NCBI RefSeq assembly: GCF_003856495.1
Contig: NZ_CP034118.1
Span: 1,834,182-1,898,181 of the forward strand
DNA length: 64,000 nucleotides
Origin: Staphylospora marina
GTDB lineage: Bacteria; Bacillota; Bacilli; Thermoactinomycetales; Thermoactinomycetaceae
Direction of reading: 5' to 3'
Shown here: piece after piece, positions 53,123 through 62,650 of the stretch
Numbering within the stretch: position 1 is the stretch's first letter
Layout of the letters: each line of letters opens with the position of its first letter
Made by a program: the position numbers and the translations under genes
The notes under the pieces: model-generated
Told to the model about the DNA's origin: nothing
The model's database searches: none
The model's input: the letters and a program-made list of their open reading frames with translations, nothing else

Positions 53123-54502
53123 TCATCCCAACCACTTGGCCAGCAGCGGCACCCGCGTCACCACCCACCGGTCCACCGCCATCGCAAGCAGCAAGGAAAC
53201 TCCGACCAGCGGGAACACCAGCCCCATGATCACCAACCATCCGGCGGCTCCTTTTATCCGGGAGCTGCTCTCCGGTTTCGGCGGAACCCCCAGCTTGCCT
53301 GCCGGTCTCCGTTTCCACCACATGACCCAGCCGCTCACGACGAGGAAGACCAGCCCCAGGCAGATCAGCAAACCCAGCAGCTGGTTCCACAAGCCAAAGT
53401 ACCGTCCTTCATGCAGCGCGATCCCGACGGAAATCGCCTTGGCCAACGGTCCGTAATCACTGAATCGGAGATCGGCCAGCACATTTCCGCTGTACTGGTC
53501 GAGGTGAAGCGTGGCCTCATCTTCCGGACGGTTTGCCCGCAGCGACACGGTGTAAACCCCCTTCTTCCCCTCCGGAAGATGAATCACGTATCCCGGTTTC
53601 ACCCGATTGGCTTCGGCAATGTGCATGACCCGTTCCAAGGAAATCGGGCGATTTCCGCTCGCGGAAAAAGGAACCGGCAGCGTCTCGGCCGCCCAGGGGA
53701 CATCCGCCACTTCTTTGGTCGGGACGGTGGATTCCGGTTTGCCGTCCCACAAATACCTGGGATATCCCGTTCCGGTCTCCGCGGCGAATCGGGAAATCCA
53801 CTCTCCCGTGAAACCGGACCAGGGAAGTCCCGTCAACACCAGTGCCACGATGCCAGCGGACAGCCAAAACGCCGAAACAGCATGCAGGTCCCGCCACAGC
53901 ACCCGTCTTTTTGCGGCAAAGCGCGGCAAAAACGTCCCGAACACAGCCCGCCGTTTCTCCCGCGGCCACCACAGATACAGCCCCGTCGCGACAAGGATCA
54001 AGGTCCAGCACGCCGCCAGCTCCACGATCCGGTCCCCCGCCGTGCCGGCCATGAGTTCGCCATGCAGGACCTTCACCCGGTTCATCAGGCGGTCAGATTC
54101 GTTTCGCACCCCCTGGATCTTTCCGTTGTACGGATCGACAAACACCGTGAACGCCATCCCGTCCTTTTTCAGCATCACTTCCGCCGCCCGGTCCGGTGCA
54201 AAAGACGGTGTGAAGGCGGTGATCATCGCATCCGGATTCGCTTGTTTCACCCTTTCGAGCAAATCCGTGGGGGCCAACTTTCGCTCCCCCGGGCTGACGT
54301 ACATCCAATCCCGGTACAACCATTCCTCCAGCTGCGGTTTGAACAGGTACACGGCCCCGGTGACAGCCAGCAGGAAGATGACGGGAGCAAAGAGGAGACC
54401 CGCATAAAAATGCCAACGCCATACCACTGCGTACCAATGCCTGCCTTCCCGACGATGTTCCGTTTGTCCCGTGCTCCGCATGTTGGCCACACGTTCCTCC
54501 AT
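53123..54502 (-). CDS. PepSY-associated membrane protein (PiuB-like)
   Basis: A 459-residue protein with an N-terminal membrane helix (WHFYAGLLFAPVIFLLAVTG), an outer PepSY domain (VKQANPDAMITAFTPSF region), two or three further helices (RIVELAACWTLILVATGLYL; AFWLSAGIVALVLTGLPWSG), a second PepSY-like region (LERVMHIAEANRVKPG) and a C-terminal helix pair. This is the layout of PepSY_TM proteins linked to siderophore or haem iron reduction. The ATG follows AAAGGGGAAAAGC; an upstream start 16 codons earlier has less support. TGACG-AAAAAA-CGTCA lies at about 54590 but is not a Fur box. Confidence 0.85.
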   Translation of the reverse strand: MEERVANMRSTGQTEHRREGRHWYAVVWRWHFYAGLLFAPVIFLLAVTGAVYLFKPQLEEWLYRDWMYVSPGERKLAPTDLLERVKQANPDAMITAFTPSFAPDRAAEVMLKKDGMAFTVFVDPYNGKIQGVRNESDRLMNRVKVLHGELMAGTAGDRIVELAACWTLILVATGLYLWWPREKRRAVFGTFLPRFAAKRRVLWRDLHAVSAFWLSAGIVALVLTGLPWSGFTGEWISRFAAETGTGYPRYLWDGKPESTVPTKEVADVPWAAETLPVPFSASGNRPISLERVMHIAEANRVKPGYVIHLPEGKKGVYTVSLRANRPEDEATLHLDQYSGNVLADLRFSDYGPLAKAISVGIALHEGRYFGLWNQLLGLLICLGLVFLVVSGWVMWWKRRPAGKLGVPPKPESSSRIKGAAGWLVIMGLVFPLVGVSLLLAMAVDRWVVTRVPLLAKWLG

Positions 54503-54731
54503 GCGCTTTTCCCCTTTCCCGATCCTCTTTTCTGCGAGTATAAAACGCATGACAAAAAATGGGATGACCGGAAAGAGTCATTTGAGGTGGATGACGAAAA
54601 AACGTCAAAAAAATACCGGAGTCGTTCCCCGGCGCCGTTCTTGCAATCGGCAACCGGGGATGGGACTCCGGCAAACTTTTTTCCGACAGGCATTCGATGT
54701 TCGGAAAATGGGGATTGGCGGATCCAGTCTG

Positions 54732-55226
54732 TCAGGCCGATTCCATCGGTTCTTCGAGCAGCCGCTCAATGTCGGCCGCGATGCTGGCTGGTGATGTGGT
54801 CGGTGCATACCTTTTGACCACTTCCCCCCGACGATTCACGAGAAATTTGGTGAAGTTCCACTTGATGTCCTTGAACAGCATGGCAGACGTGTTGTCTTTC
54901 AGGTACTGAAACAAGGGATGGGTGTTCGGGCCGTTCACGTGGATCTTGGCAAACATGGGGAACGTGACCCCGTAGTTGATCTGGCAGAATTCCTGAATCT
55001 CCTCCTCGCTTCCCGGCTCCTGACCGCCAAACTGGTTGCAGGGGAAGCCGAGCACTTGAAATCCCCGGTCCTTGTAGCGATCATACAGCTGTTGAAGCTC
55101 CTGGTACTGCGGGGTCAAACCGCACTTGCTGGCCGTATTCACGATCAGGAGCACCTGTCCCTTGTAATCGGAGAGCGGCTGCTCCTGTCCGTTGATCCGT
55201 GTCGCGACAAACTGGTAAACGCTCAT
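54732..55226 (-). CDS. Glutathione peroxidase family thiol peroxidase
   Basis: A 164-residue cysteine-type GPx that reduces peroxides, most likely with thioredoxin since Bacillales lack glutathione. The active-site Cys is in VNTASKCGLTPQYQEL, the resolving region in GFPCNQFGGQEPG, and the Gln/Trp tetrad partners in the latter and in KWNFTKFLVNRRGEVVKRY. It is transcribed alone in the same direction as the PepSY gene and lies about 230 bases upstream of its start. The BsaA/YkzA-like form of Bacillus is the closest known type. Confidence 0.94.
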   Translation of the reverse strand: MSVYQFVATRINGQEQPLSDYKGQVLLIVNTASKCGLTPQYQELQQLYDRYKDRGFQVLGFPCNQFGGQEPGSEEEIQEFCQINYGVTFPMFAKIHVNGPNTHPLFQYLKDNTSAMLFKDIKWNFTKFLVNRRGEVVKRYAPTTSPASIAADIERLLEEPMESA

Positions 55227-55395
55227 GCGAATACTCCTCCATTACAGGATTTTCACATTGGGAATGCAGGCAGAAATCTTTCTTCCACCTGCCTCTTCAA
55301 TTCCTTCCAAAGCGGACATGCTTTCTCCTTCAGTTTCCATGATCCCCGATGATTGTTCCATGAGCCGGAGCACCCTGACACACGAATGCAGATCT

Positions 55396-56241
55396 TCACT
55401 CACGAAGCCATGCCAGGAAGCGTTCGTCAAACAGACCGGGCTCCTCCAGCATCGGATTATGCCCGCTTTGTTCGAAGATCACTTTCGTGACGTGGCGATG
55501 CTTCTCTTCCACCGAGTCCCACAGCGAACAAGGACCGACCAGATGATCGTGCCGTCCCAGTGCCAGCCACACCGGCTTGTCGCAGCGAGTAAGGGATTCG
55601 ATCAGGTTCATGCGGCCAAACACGTCTCCCCACAAATGGTCGATGACCGGCATGTGGGTCACCACTCCGTCCCACAGCGGAGCAGCGTCGAACGTCCAGT
55701 CATAAAAGCCAAGCGCTCCCATGCGGATGCACATGTGGGCAAACCGCCGCTCGGGTTCCCGCTCCAAATCCCCGGGAAGAAGAGCCAGGTCTTGCTCCAG
55801 CTTCTTCTTGCGATCCGGTTCGGCCACTTCCTGGAAATGAGCCATGCTTTGCTCCTGCCGCTCTGCGCTGTTCGTCGGTGCCGTGTTCATGAGCGCCACC
55901 TTGCGAACGGATCCGGGATGGCGGATGGCATACTCCAGCGCCAAAAACGCATTCCCCGAATGCCCGGCGATCACCACATCCTCCAGGCCGAGCTCTTTCC
56001 GAATGATCTCCGTGTCTTCCAAGATCCGATCCAACACCCCGTCGAGGGGTTCCCCCTCCCGGGGCGGCGGAACAAACCCCCGGTGATCAATGAACACCCA
56101 CTTGCACGCCTTCCGCAGCTCCGGTGAAAACAACCTCGGAAAGTACAAGGAACTCCCGATCAGCATCACAGGGAGCCCTTCCCCTTCCATCCGGTAAACC
56201 AGTTCATATCCGTCAATGCGGACAATTCCATCTTTTTTCAC
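55396..56241 (-). CDS. Alpha/beta-hydrolase
   Basis: A 281-residue hydrolase with the nucleophile elbow VVIAGHSGNAFLA, the oxyanion segment LPVMLIGSSLYFPRL, the acid in LALGRHDHLVGPCS and the catalytic His in FEQSGHNPMLEEPG. It resembles the proline iminopeptidase/haloperoxidase-like group. No signal peptide. It is alone between the gpx gene and the terminator of the helicase/methyltransferase/ATPase operon; it is not part of that operon because the terminator separates them. Substrate unknown. Confidence 0.88.
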   Translation of the reverse strand: MKKDGIVRIDGYELVYRMEGEGLPVMLIGSSLYFPRLFSPELRKACKWVFIDHRGFVPPPREGEPLDGVLDRILEDTEIIRKELGLEDVVIAGHSGNAFLALEYAIRHPGSVRKVALMNTAPTNSAERQEQSMAHFQEVAEPDRKKKLEQDLALLPGDLEREPERRFAHMCIRMGALGFYDWTFDAAPLWDGVVTHMPVIDHLWGDVFGRMNLIESLTRCDKPVWLALGRHDHLVGPCSLWDSVEEKHRHVTKVIFEQSGHNPMLEEPGLFDERFLAWLRE

Positions 56242-56413
56242 GGTTTACCCTCCCCGTTCCTCTCCCCTCAAAACTTTTTCATTTCCCACGAAACCGACAC
56301 TCGGGAGGCCGGGGCCAGGTGCGGGCGATGCAGACTGGAAATCGAGTTTATGTTGTGGCCCCGATCCCAGAAATTTTGTGAAAATAGAAGAAAAATGAAA
56401 ACTGTTGTCATCT

Positions 56414-56450
56414 CTAAAAAAAAGCAGCAGCCCTGAACTGGACTACTGCA
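56414..56450 (-). terminator. Terminator of the DUF499 operon
   Basis: On the minus strand GCAGTAGTCC pairs with GGGCTGCTGC over ten bases (two G-U) and is followed by eight T. It comes 15 bases after the DUF499 stop codon, so no further gene belongs to this operon. Confidence 0.88.
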
Positions 56451-56464
56451 TTTCATTCTCATGA

Positions 56465-59400
56465 TCACTCCTCATAAAACTCCACGTTCATCTTCAGATT
56501 GCGCCCGTTCTCCCTCACGGTCCGTTGTACGTTTTCGGGCACGCCTTCCGGTACGGACACTTCGGCATCCAAACGAACTTCCAATCGGGCCCCGGGAAGC
56601 TTTTTCAAATGATCCAGCACCTCTTCAAAGAACAAGCTGATCTCCTTGACATAGCGATTGGAATCCAGATTGGAAGTGATGATCACCCGCTTTGGAAGTG
56701 CCTGCCCCGGCTCCGGATCGATCACCGGTGGTTTCGGATCGGTTCCGTCTCCTCCGTCGGTAACAGTGCCACCACCAGGTAAATCGGGCGGATTGTGACC
56801 TGTTCCTTCTTTTTCCTTTTGCTGCGCCCAAAACAGACGGGCGACATCCGGCTTGATGAGCACACTGCTGTTGTCCAGATTCACCTTGGCGTACATTTCC
56901 CCAAACTTGAATCCGATGTAGACCCCGTTTTCATCCACTCCATGGGCGTATCCGAAAAAGTCCTTGCTGGCAAGCCCTTCTTCCACCGCATGAATGAAAA
57001 CATCTTGATTTTTCAGCCTGGGCAGGTACAAATATTGGGTGAAATATCCCCAAATCTGCTTCATCGGGACATGGAGCTGATCACGCCAGATCCAACGACC
57101 CAGTTCCATGCTCAGAAGAGCGGGATTCCACTTGGTGATGAGCTCCTGTTCATTGACCATTTTCCGACCGGCCTTGACAATCATATCCTCTCCGGTGACG
57201 GTGGACAAACGGTATTCCTGCCAGGTGACCTCTCCCGTTCCCTGTTGTTTGGGGAGCAAAAGCCAGTCATACGTTTCATGGATGCGTGCATCCACCACGG
57301 TGTTGAAGTGTTCGATGCTGTTTTTGACCTGCTTGGACTGAAATGCGTCCAGATTCAGGGAATCGCTGTCATCCTTGATGGATTTCCACGCCAGATAATA
57401 ACTGACGGCATGAATCAGATCCGCTTCCTTACCGGCGTCCGGTGCCACAAAAGCCAGCATGTTCCGGTGAATCCGTGCACTCTTTCCCCGGGACTCCAGA
57501 ATTTCCCCCGCAAACTGGATCGCCCGACTTTCCTTGTTGTCTTTCCGGTGGGTGTATCCGGGTCCGAGCAGGACCAACCTTACAAACGCCTCATCTGAAA
57601 CGTCCGAGGAGATTTGCGGAGCGTAATGAACCCCGATGAATTCCCCTTTGCTCCGGATCGAACGCAACCGGCGGATGATTTCTGCGTCCACTTTTTCCTT
57701 CAAATCTTTTTCTTTCAGGTATTTTTCCGCCCGCTCGGATGCAATCCGGTTGACGCTGGGATGAGTGTCAAACCAATAGCGCCGGTTGTCCGAATAGATG
57801 TAGTTGAGCTCCTCCAGAAGCCGGCGAAGTGCATCTCCGAACACAACCGTTTGTTCGCCCGGCTGGACACAACCCAGCTTGATTCGTACCTCTTCGATGC
57901 CACGATTCCCTTTGTCGGTATTTTTCGGGGCACTTCCCACGAAGATGGTGCGAGCCACACGCCGCGCCGCCGAGCACCGCCCCAGATGGGGATTTTCATT
58001 GTCCATTTTCAACGGTCGGGAATGTTGACCGTCCACTTCCCCGTCAATGACCGCATCCCAATTATTGTTCGGGAGATAGCGCGTCATCTCGGAGCTTACA
58101 CGTGAGCTGTCCAAAGGAATGGTCCCAGGCATGATCAGAAGCGAACGGTCCCCCGACTCCCACAATCGGTGGATTATGATGGCCATCAGACGAAGCACGC
58201 CCCGTGTTCTCTGGAAGCGCTCCAGCGTGGACCAATCTTCATAGAGCCGGTTGAACAATTCCGGATGGATTGGATATGCGATACGCATCCGATATTCATA
58301 ATCACGGCTCTGCGTCTCCTGCGGGAAATCCGCCTTGTGTTGGTAGTACATGGCCATGAATTCCCGAATGACCGCATCCCGTGCCGATTCATCCACTTGG
58401 GCAAACAACCGGCGGCGTACGATCTCCATGCTCTCTTCCTTGCTGGCCGGTTTCCAGATTGTCTCCAGCCGACCGAACGTATGCTGGAGCCGTTCCAGAG
58501 CCGCCCGACCGCCTTCACCGCCCACCTCAATGTCGGATTCCGGAATACTGGCCACCACCAACGCGTCTTTCACGCGTTTGGCACCCTCGGTCAATGCTTG
58601 GACGAAGGTAAGATTGGCATCAAACGTTCCGCAGGGGAGATCATCCACGCCGTACAGGTTGCGGGCAAAAGCCACCCACTCATCGATCAGGACCAGCACC
58701 GGACCAAACCGGTCAAACAGGTCCTTGATCTTGTCCGACCCGGGGGAGATTCCCTTTTCATCCTCCTCCCGGACCATTTCATACCCTTCCTTGCCTCCCA
58801 GCTGATACGCCATTTCCCCCCACAGCGTCCGAGTGACCACCCCATCCGGATATTTGCGGACATCAAACGGAGAAATCTGCGTACCGACAATGACGGCCCG
58901 ATTGGCAATCGGAAGTTCATCATCCACTTCCGCGACCACCCGTTTCAACTCGGCCAGTTCATCCAAATGGATCTGGCCGCTGAACAGGTGATACAGCGCC
59001 AGCATGGTATGGGTTTTCCCGCCACCGAACGAGGTTTGCAGCTGGACCACCGGGGCACCGCCTTTTCCGGTCAAACGGGCAACAGCCAGCTTCAGGAGAT
59101 CACTCAAACCCGAAGTGAGATACGTACGTCTGAAAAATTCCATCGGGTCCTGGTATTCCGGAGCGGCCTCCCGGCGAATCACCTGTGACAGGTCCGCGGC
59201 AAACTCCGCTTCCTGAAAACGTCCCTGAGCCACATCTTGGTGTGGCATGGCCACTTCCCGCCACGGCTTCAAATGGGAGAGAGTTGCCACCTTGGTAAGT
59301 TCCACGTTTCGCGATTTGCGCTGCTCTTCTTCCAACTGGGCCAGTGTGAGCTCACGAATCATCTTTTCCAATTCGTCCACTTCCGCCTGGCTGCCGACGG

Positions 59401-59788
59401 CCTGCAGCAAACGGTGCATGGTATCCAATGCCCGCTGTGTGTCACGCAAGCTGAATGCCCGTTGGTGTGCCCACTGGTTGCGGAATTCCCGCAGTTCGCT
59501 CACATAGCTCCTTCCGGTATGACCGAGACGGTTTTTGAACACGTGATACCAATTGTCCCACATCACCGTAAAAAGTGCCTGGACATCCAGCTTTTCAAAT
59601 TTCTCCTCATCCGGCCCTTCATGGCGAACGGCATCAATCCCGATCGTTCCCTTGAGGTAGGGCTCCACTCCCTCAACAAACCAGCCGCCCTTGTAGTGAA
59701 GTTTCAGTTCGCGTCTGATGAATGGAGCCAATCCCTCTTTCAGGATATCCAGGCCTTTACCGACACGCTCCCGATTGCTCATTCCCAT
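56465..59788 (-). CDS. DUF499 ATPase with N-terminal Swt1-like HEPN domain
   Basis: An 1107-residue protein, last of a three-gene operon. Residues 1-125 look like a Swt1-type HEPN domain: FTVMWDNWYHVF at 73-84 and the R-x4-H motif RNQWAH at 103-108, the pattern of HEPN ribonucleases. Residues 180-1000 form a large DUF499 (COG1483) P-loop ATPase with Walker A FGGGKTH at 254-260 and Walker B LVLIDEW near 367-371. A proline/glycine linker precedes a C-terminal domain. Proteins of this family are the BrxC/PglY-like ATPases of BREX and related anti-phage islands. GGAGGTGGAGACTC precedes the ATG, 27 bases after the methyltransferase gene. A role in restricting foreign DNA is inferred. Confidence 0.85.
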   Translation of the reverse strand: MGMSNRERVGKGLDILKEGLAPFIRRELKLHYKGGWFVEGVEPYLKGTIGIDAVRHEGPDEEKFEKLDVQALFTVMWDNWYHVFKNRLGHTGRSYVSELREFRNQWAHQRAFSLRDTQRALDTMHRLLQAVGSQAEVDELEKMIRELTLAQLEEEQRKSRNVELTKVATLSHLKPWREVAMPHQDVAQGRFQEAEFAADLSQVIRREAAPEYQDPMEFFRRTYLTSGLSDLLKLAVARLTGKGGAPVVQLQTSFGGGKTHTMLALYHLFSGQIHLDELAELKRVVAEVDDELPIANRAVIVGTQISPFDVRKYPDGVVTRTLWGEMAYQLGGKEGYEMVREEDEKGISPGSDKIKDLFDRFGPVLVLIDEWVAFARNLYGVDDLPCGTFDANLTFVQALTEGAKRVKDALVVASIPESDIEVGGEGGRAALERLQHTFGRLETIWKPASKEESMEIVRRRLFAQVDESARDAVIREFMAMYYQHKADFPQETQSRDYEYRMRIAYPIHPELFNRLYEDWSTLERFQRTRGVLRLMAIIIHRLWESGDRSLLIMPGTIPLDSSRVSSEMTRYLPNNNWDAVIDGEVDGQHSRPLKMDNENPHLGRCSAARRVARTIFVGSAPKNTDKGNRGIEEVRIKLGCVQPGEQTVVFGDALRRLLEELNYIYSDNRRYWFDTHPSVNRIASERAEKYLKEKDLKEKVDAEIIRRLRSIRSKGEFIGVHYAPQISSDVSDEAFVRLVLLGPGYTHRKDNKESRAIQFAGEILESRGKSARIHRNMLAFVAPDAGKEADLIHAVSYYLAWKSIKDDSDSLNLDAFQSKQVKNSIEHFNTVVDARIHETYDWLLLPKQQGTGEVTWQEYRLSTVTGEDMIVKAGRKMVNEQELITKWNPALLSMELGRWIWRDQLHVPMKQIWGYFTQYLYLPRLKNQDVFIHAVEEGLASKDFFGYAHGVDENGVYIGFKFGEMYAKVNLDNSSVLIKPDVARLFWAQQKEKEGTGHNPPDLPGGGTVTDGGDGTDPKPPVIDPEPGQALPKRVIITSNLDSNRYVKEISLFFEEVLDHLKKLPGARLEVRLDAEVSVPEGVPENVQRTVRENGRNLKMNVEFYEE

Positions 59789-59815
59789 GAGTCTCCACCT
59801 CCGAGATGTCTCTGT

Positions 59816-62650
59816 TCATACCAAGCGTCCCATCTCGTATTCTTTCATGCCGGACGCCACCTGTTTCAGACGCGACCAAGATGCGGCGAGCATGTTGTAC
59901 GGAATCGCTTCTTGGGCCCAGCCTTTCTTCTCGCAAATACTGTACAAACGGTAGGCCAAGTCCCGAACGTGATTGGCCCTGTCACCCAACCGCTTGATCA
60001 GGCGGGCTGCACCCAACTCCCCTTCCCGCTCAAATGCCCGGATGATGTATTGGGTCGCTTCCCACAGCGTGAAACGGTTGTCTTCCGTCGGGTCCCACTG
60101 TTCCGGATACTCTTCCCGTGTCAGGAGGCGGACTTTTCCGGCCCGTGCCTCGATAATCCCCGCTTCCACCAGCCCGCTCACGCTGGTGTTTTTGGCCTTG
60201 CTCAGAAGCTCCGCCTCACCGAACAGCGCTTCTTTCATCCCGAACTGTTCAAACCAGGACAGTGCCCAGCGGGTGTCGAGATCGTATTCCCCTTCGTCTG
60301 CGGAAAGCAGCTCCTCCAGCACCTGGTTGATCAGGGCGAGAGCCGTCCGCACGCTCATCGGTGTTCCATCCGATTCCAACACCTGTGCATACCGCGAGAA
60401 CACCGCCATGCCGGGACCGATCATGGACTGGGCCATGTCCACCGGTGCGATGTTGGCTTCCTGAAGCAGCTTCAATGCTTCCGGAAGTTCCTTTCGAAGT
60501 GCGTTCATAAACTCCCGTCGGGTGGTAAGCGGAGCGTTTAAAGGGCGCGGGCGGCAGACCAAAACGATGGAGGATGCCAAAGCGTTGGTGCCGATAGCTA
60601 CGCTCCTTGTGCTTCTTTCTGTACGAATCGGCCAAGTTCCGGTGATTTGGTATCCCGCATGCAACAAGCCGGTGAGCATCGTTTCCCATCCGGTAGAAGC
60701 AGTAGAAACGCCGTTTTTGTCTTGATCGTCCTCTTGTTGCTTGAATGCATAATAGACTGTCAAAGGATACTCTGAGTCAGTTTTTGAAATCAGTTGTTCA
60801 AACGCTTGTTGTAATCCCTTTTCAAAATGTTGTTTTGCTGCTTCTTTGTTTCCTTCAAAACGATGAGGAGTGGCAACCAATTCTTCCATTTTGGGTACAA
60901 GCATGGTTGAAAAAAGTTCTGGATAGATTGACCTTATATTACGTCTTAACCAAACGTAAAAGAAATCTGAAAGGTCAGCATATCCAATATTGTCGTAATA
61001 GGGTGGGTCCGTGGAAATTACGAGCGAATGAACATCGATAATTCCACTGGCAGCATCTCGTTGATCTGCGACACCAGGAGTCGAAAACCCCAAACGTTCT
61101 ACGACTCTGATAACCCATTCTACTGCCCCTTGCCAATTACCACTGGATTGGCTGAAAACATTGGCTTCTGCAAAATCCCAAACCATAGGGATTGCTTGTC
61201 GTGTGAATGTATGCCCAATTGTTTCCCTGTCAGTAACCCATGAACTGATTGTAGACCAATAATCAGCGCAACGATCTGCAGCCAAAGCCAAATAAACCAT
61301 TACCGCTTCAGCATAAGCGAGAGCACCACTGCCACCGTCCCTCAAAGGAACACCATCGTCAGCCAAACCGGCATGTTTTGCATGGATTTGAATCATTTCA
61401 CGTACTTCTTCTATTAACATTCCAATCGTACTTAATGCGGTCAATTGTCTAGAAGTGAACAGATCTTTATGTTGAACCATCCCATATTGCTGTACTCTGA
61501 ATCCCAATGCTTTCTCCGGAAGATCTGTTTCAGGAGCCCATACTGGACATGCATTTGCCGCTACTTGTTCATGTGTTTCATCCGGGGACAAATAAATACG
61601 TCCGTTTTTCCCTTCCGCCACAATGGCCATCAACCGTTGACCCATTCGTCCAGCTTGTCCCTCGGAACGGATGTAAGTTAACGGAACCGGCGTCTGGCAG
61701 CAAATGCATTTCGCCCCTCTGCGGTCCACCGTACCGTCTGGAACTGATCCTTTTCCGTATCTGACCTCGAACCGAACCTTCGGTTGTTCACCGGATTGAT
61801 CAACAATGGGCTCCACCCAAGCTTCCTTGTTTTTCTTTTTGGAAAGCCAAAAAGACCTGATCAGAGGCATCTCTGCACCACATGCCGGGTTGGGACAAGT
61901 TACAGTTCGAGTCCACAACCACGCAATAACCGTCGTCTCTTTGCTTCCCATCTCTTTTGGCAATTTCACTTTCGGGTAAAGATGGCCGATTCGTTTTTCT
62001 GCTTCCCTTTTCATCCAATTGCCATAATACTCAATATCCCTAGCCAGACCGTAAGCGTATTTCCATACGCATTCATTCACCAATCCTCGATCTTTCGGGT
62101 TGACAGGCGAGAACCCGGCAAACCGAGGAGGAATTTCTATCAACGCCTTGTTAATAGTCACAGCGACCGGATTCAAGTCACCGGCAAATGCCCGAAGGCC
62201 CAAACGATGCGCTTCGAGCGGAATCGTCCCACCACCGGCGAACGGATCCAATATCGGTGGAGCATGTTCCGACAAAAATCGAATCAGATCTTCCGTGACC
62301 GGATTTTGTGGAAGATCTAGATTCTTGTTTTTGGCGATGCTTTTGGCAATTTCCAACCTAGCCTCATTCAGCACTTGTTCGTCGTTGGAGCTTTCCCATT
62401 TGATCAGCCTTTCGAGCAACTTTAACAATCTGTCCCGTTCCTTGTTGGCTTCTTCTTCTGGCAAATCATTGGATGGATCATCCACCAAGCTCGCAAACAG
62501 GACCGCTCTGGCGGCTGCCAATGGGCGACGCGCCCACCACAAATGTAGAGTGGACGGATGCCCATGCCTGATTGACTTTTCCCGTGCCGATTCGGCACTG
62601 ATGACATCCAAAGGTATCGATACTTCAATCAATTTCTTCCGAGTCGCCAT
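59816..62650 (-). CDS. DUF1156 adenine-specific DNA methyltransferase
   Basis: A 944-residue protein of the COG1743/DUF1156 type (PglXI-like). The N-terminus has the diagnostic STLHLWWARRPLAAARAVLF. The SAM site DPFAGGGTIPLEAHRLGLRA is at 135-154, and the N6-adenine motif TDPPYYDNIGYADL near 547-560. Cysteine pairs CPNPAC at 252-257 and CICC at 314-317 suggest a zinc ribbon between the two. AGGAGAGGACGAAAC precedes the ATG, which overlaps the helicase gene by 22 bases. The middle of the gene (about 60.75-62.5 kb) is clearly more AT-rich than its ends, hinting at exchange of the central part. It probably marks self DNA. Confidence 0.9.
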   Translation of the reverse strand: MATRKKLIEVSIPLDVISAESAREKSIRHGHPSTLHLWWARRPLAAARAVLFASLVDDPSNDLPEEEANKERDRLLKLLERLIKWESSNDEQVLNEARLEIAKSIAKNKNLDLPQNPVTEDLIRFLSEHAPPILDPFAGGGTIPLEAHRLGLRAFAGDLNPVAVTINKALIEIPPRFAGFSPVNPKDRGLVNECVWKYAYGLARDIEYYGNWMKREAEKRIGHLYPKVKLPKEMGSKETTVIAWLWTRTVTCPNPACGAEMPLIRSFWLSKKKNKEAWVEPIVDQSGEQPKVRFEVRYGKGSVPDGTVDRRGAKCICCQTPVPLTYIRSEGQAGRMGQRLMAIVAEGKNGRIYLSPDETHEQVAANACPVWAPETDLPEKALGFRVQQYGMVQHKDLFTSRQLTALSTIGMLIEEVREMIQIHAKHAGLADDGVPLRDGGSGALAYAEAVMVYLALAADRCADYWSTISSWVTDRETIGHTFTRQAIPMVWDFAEANVFSQSSGNWQGAVEWVIRVVERLGFSTPGVADQRDAASGIIDVHSLVISTDPPYYDNIGYADLSDFFYVWLRRNIRSIYPELFSTMLVPKMEELVATPHRFEGNKEAAKQHFEKGLQQAFEQLISKTDSEYPLTVYYAFKQQEDDQDKNGVSTASTGWETMLTGLLHAGYQITGTWPIRTERSTRSVAIGTNALASSIVLVCRPRPLNAPLTTRREFMNALRKELPEALKLLQEANIAPVDMAQSMIGPGMAVFSRYAQVLESDGTPMSVRTALALINQVLEELLSADEGEYDLDTRWALSWFEQFGMKEALFGEAELLSKAKNTSVSGLVEAGIIEARAGKVRLLTREEYPEQWDPTEDNRFTLWEATQYIIRAFEREGELGAARLIKRLGDRANHVRDLAYRLYSICEKKGWAQEAIPYNMLAASWSRLKQVASGMKEYEMGRLV

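Noticed and set aside
54590-54605. TGACG-AAAAAA-CGTCA as a Fur box for the PepSY gene
   Set aside because: It does not match the GATAATGATAATCATTATC-type pattern; left as an unassigned inverted repeat.
53048-54817. 589-codon open frame on the plus strand
   Set aside because: Antisense to the PepSY-type gene; composition of a shadow frame.
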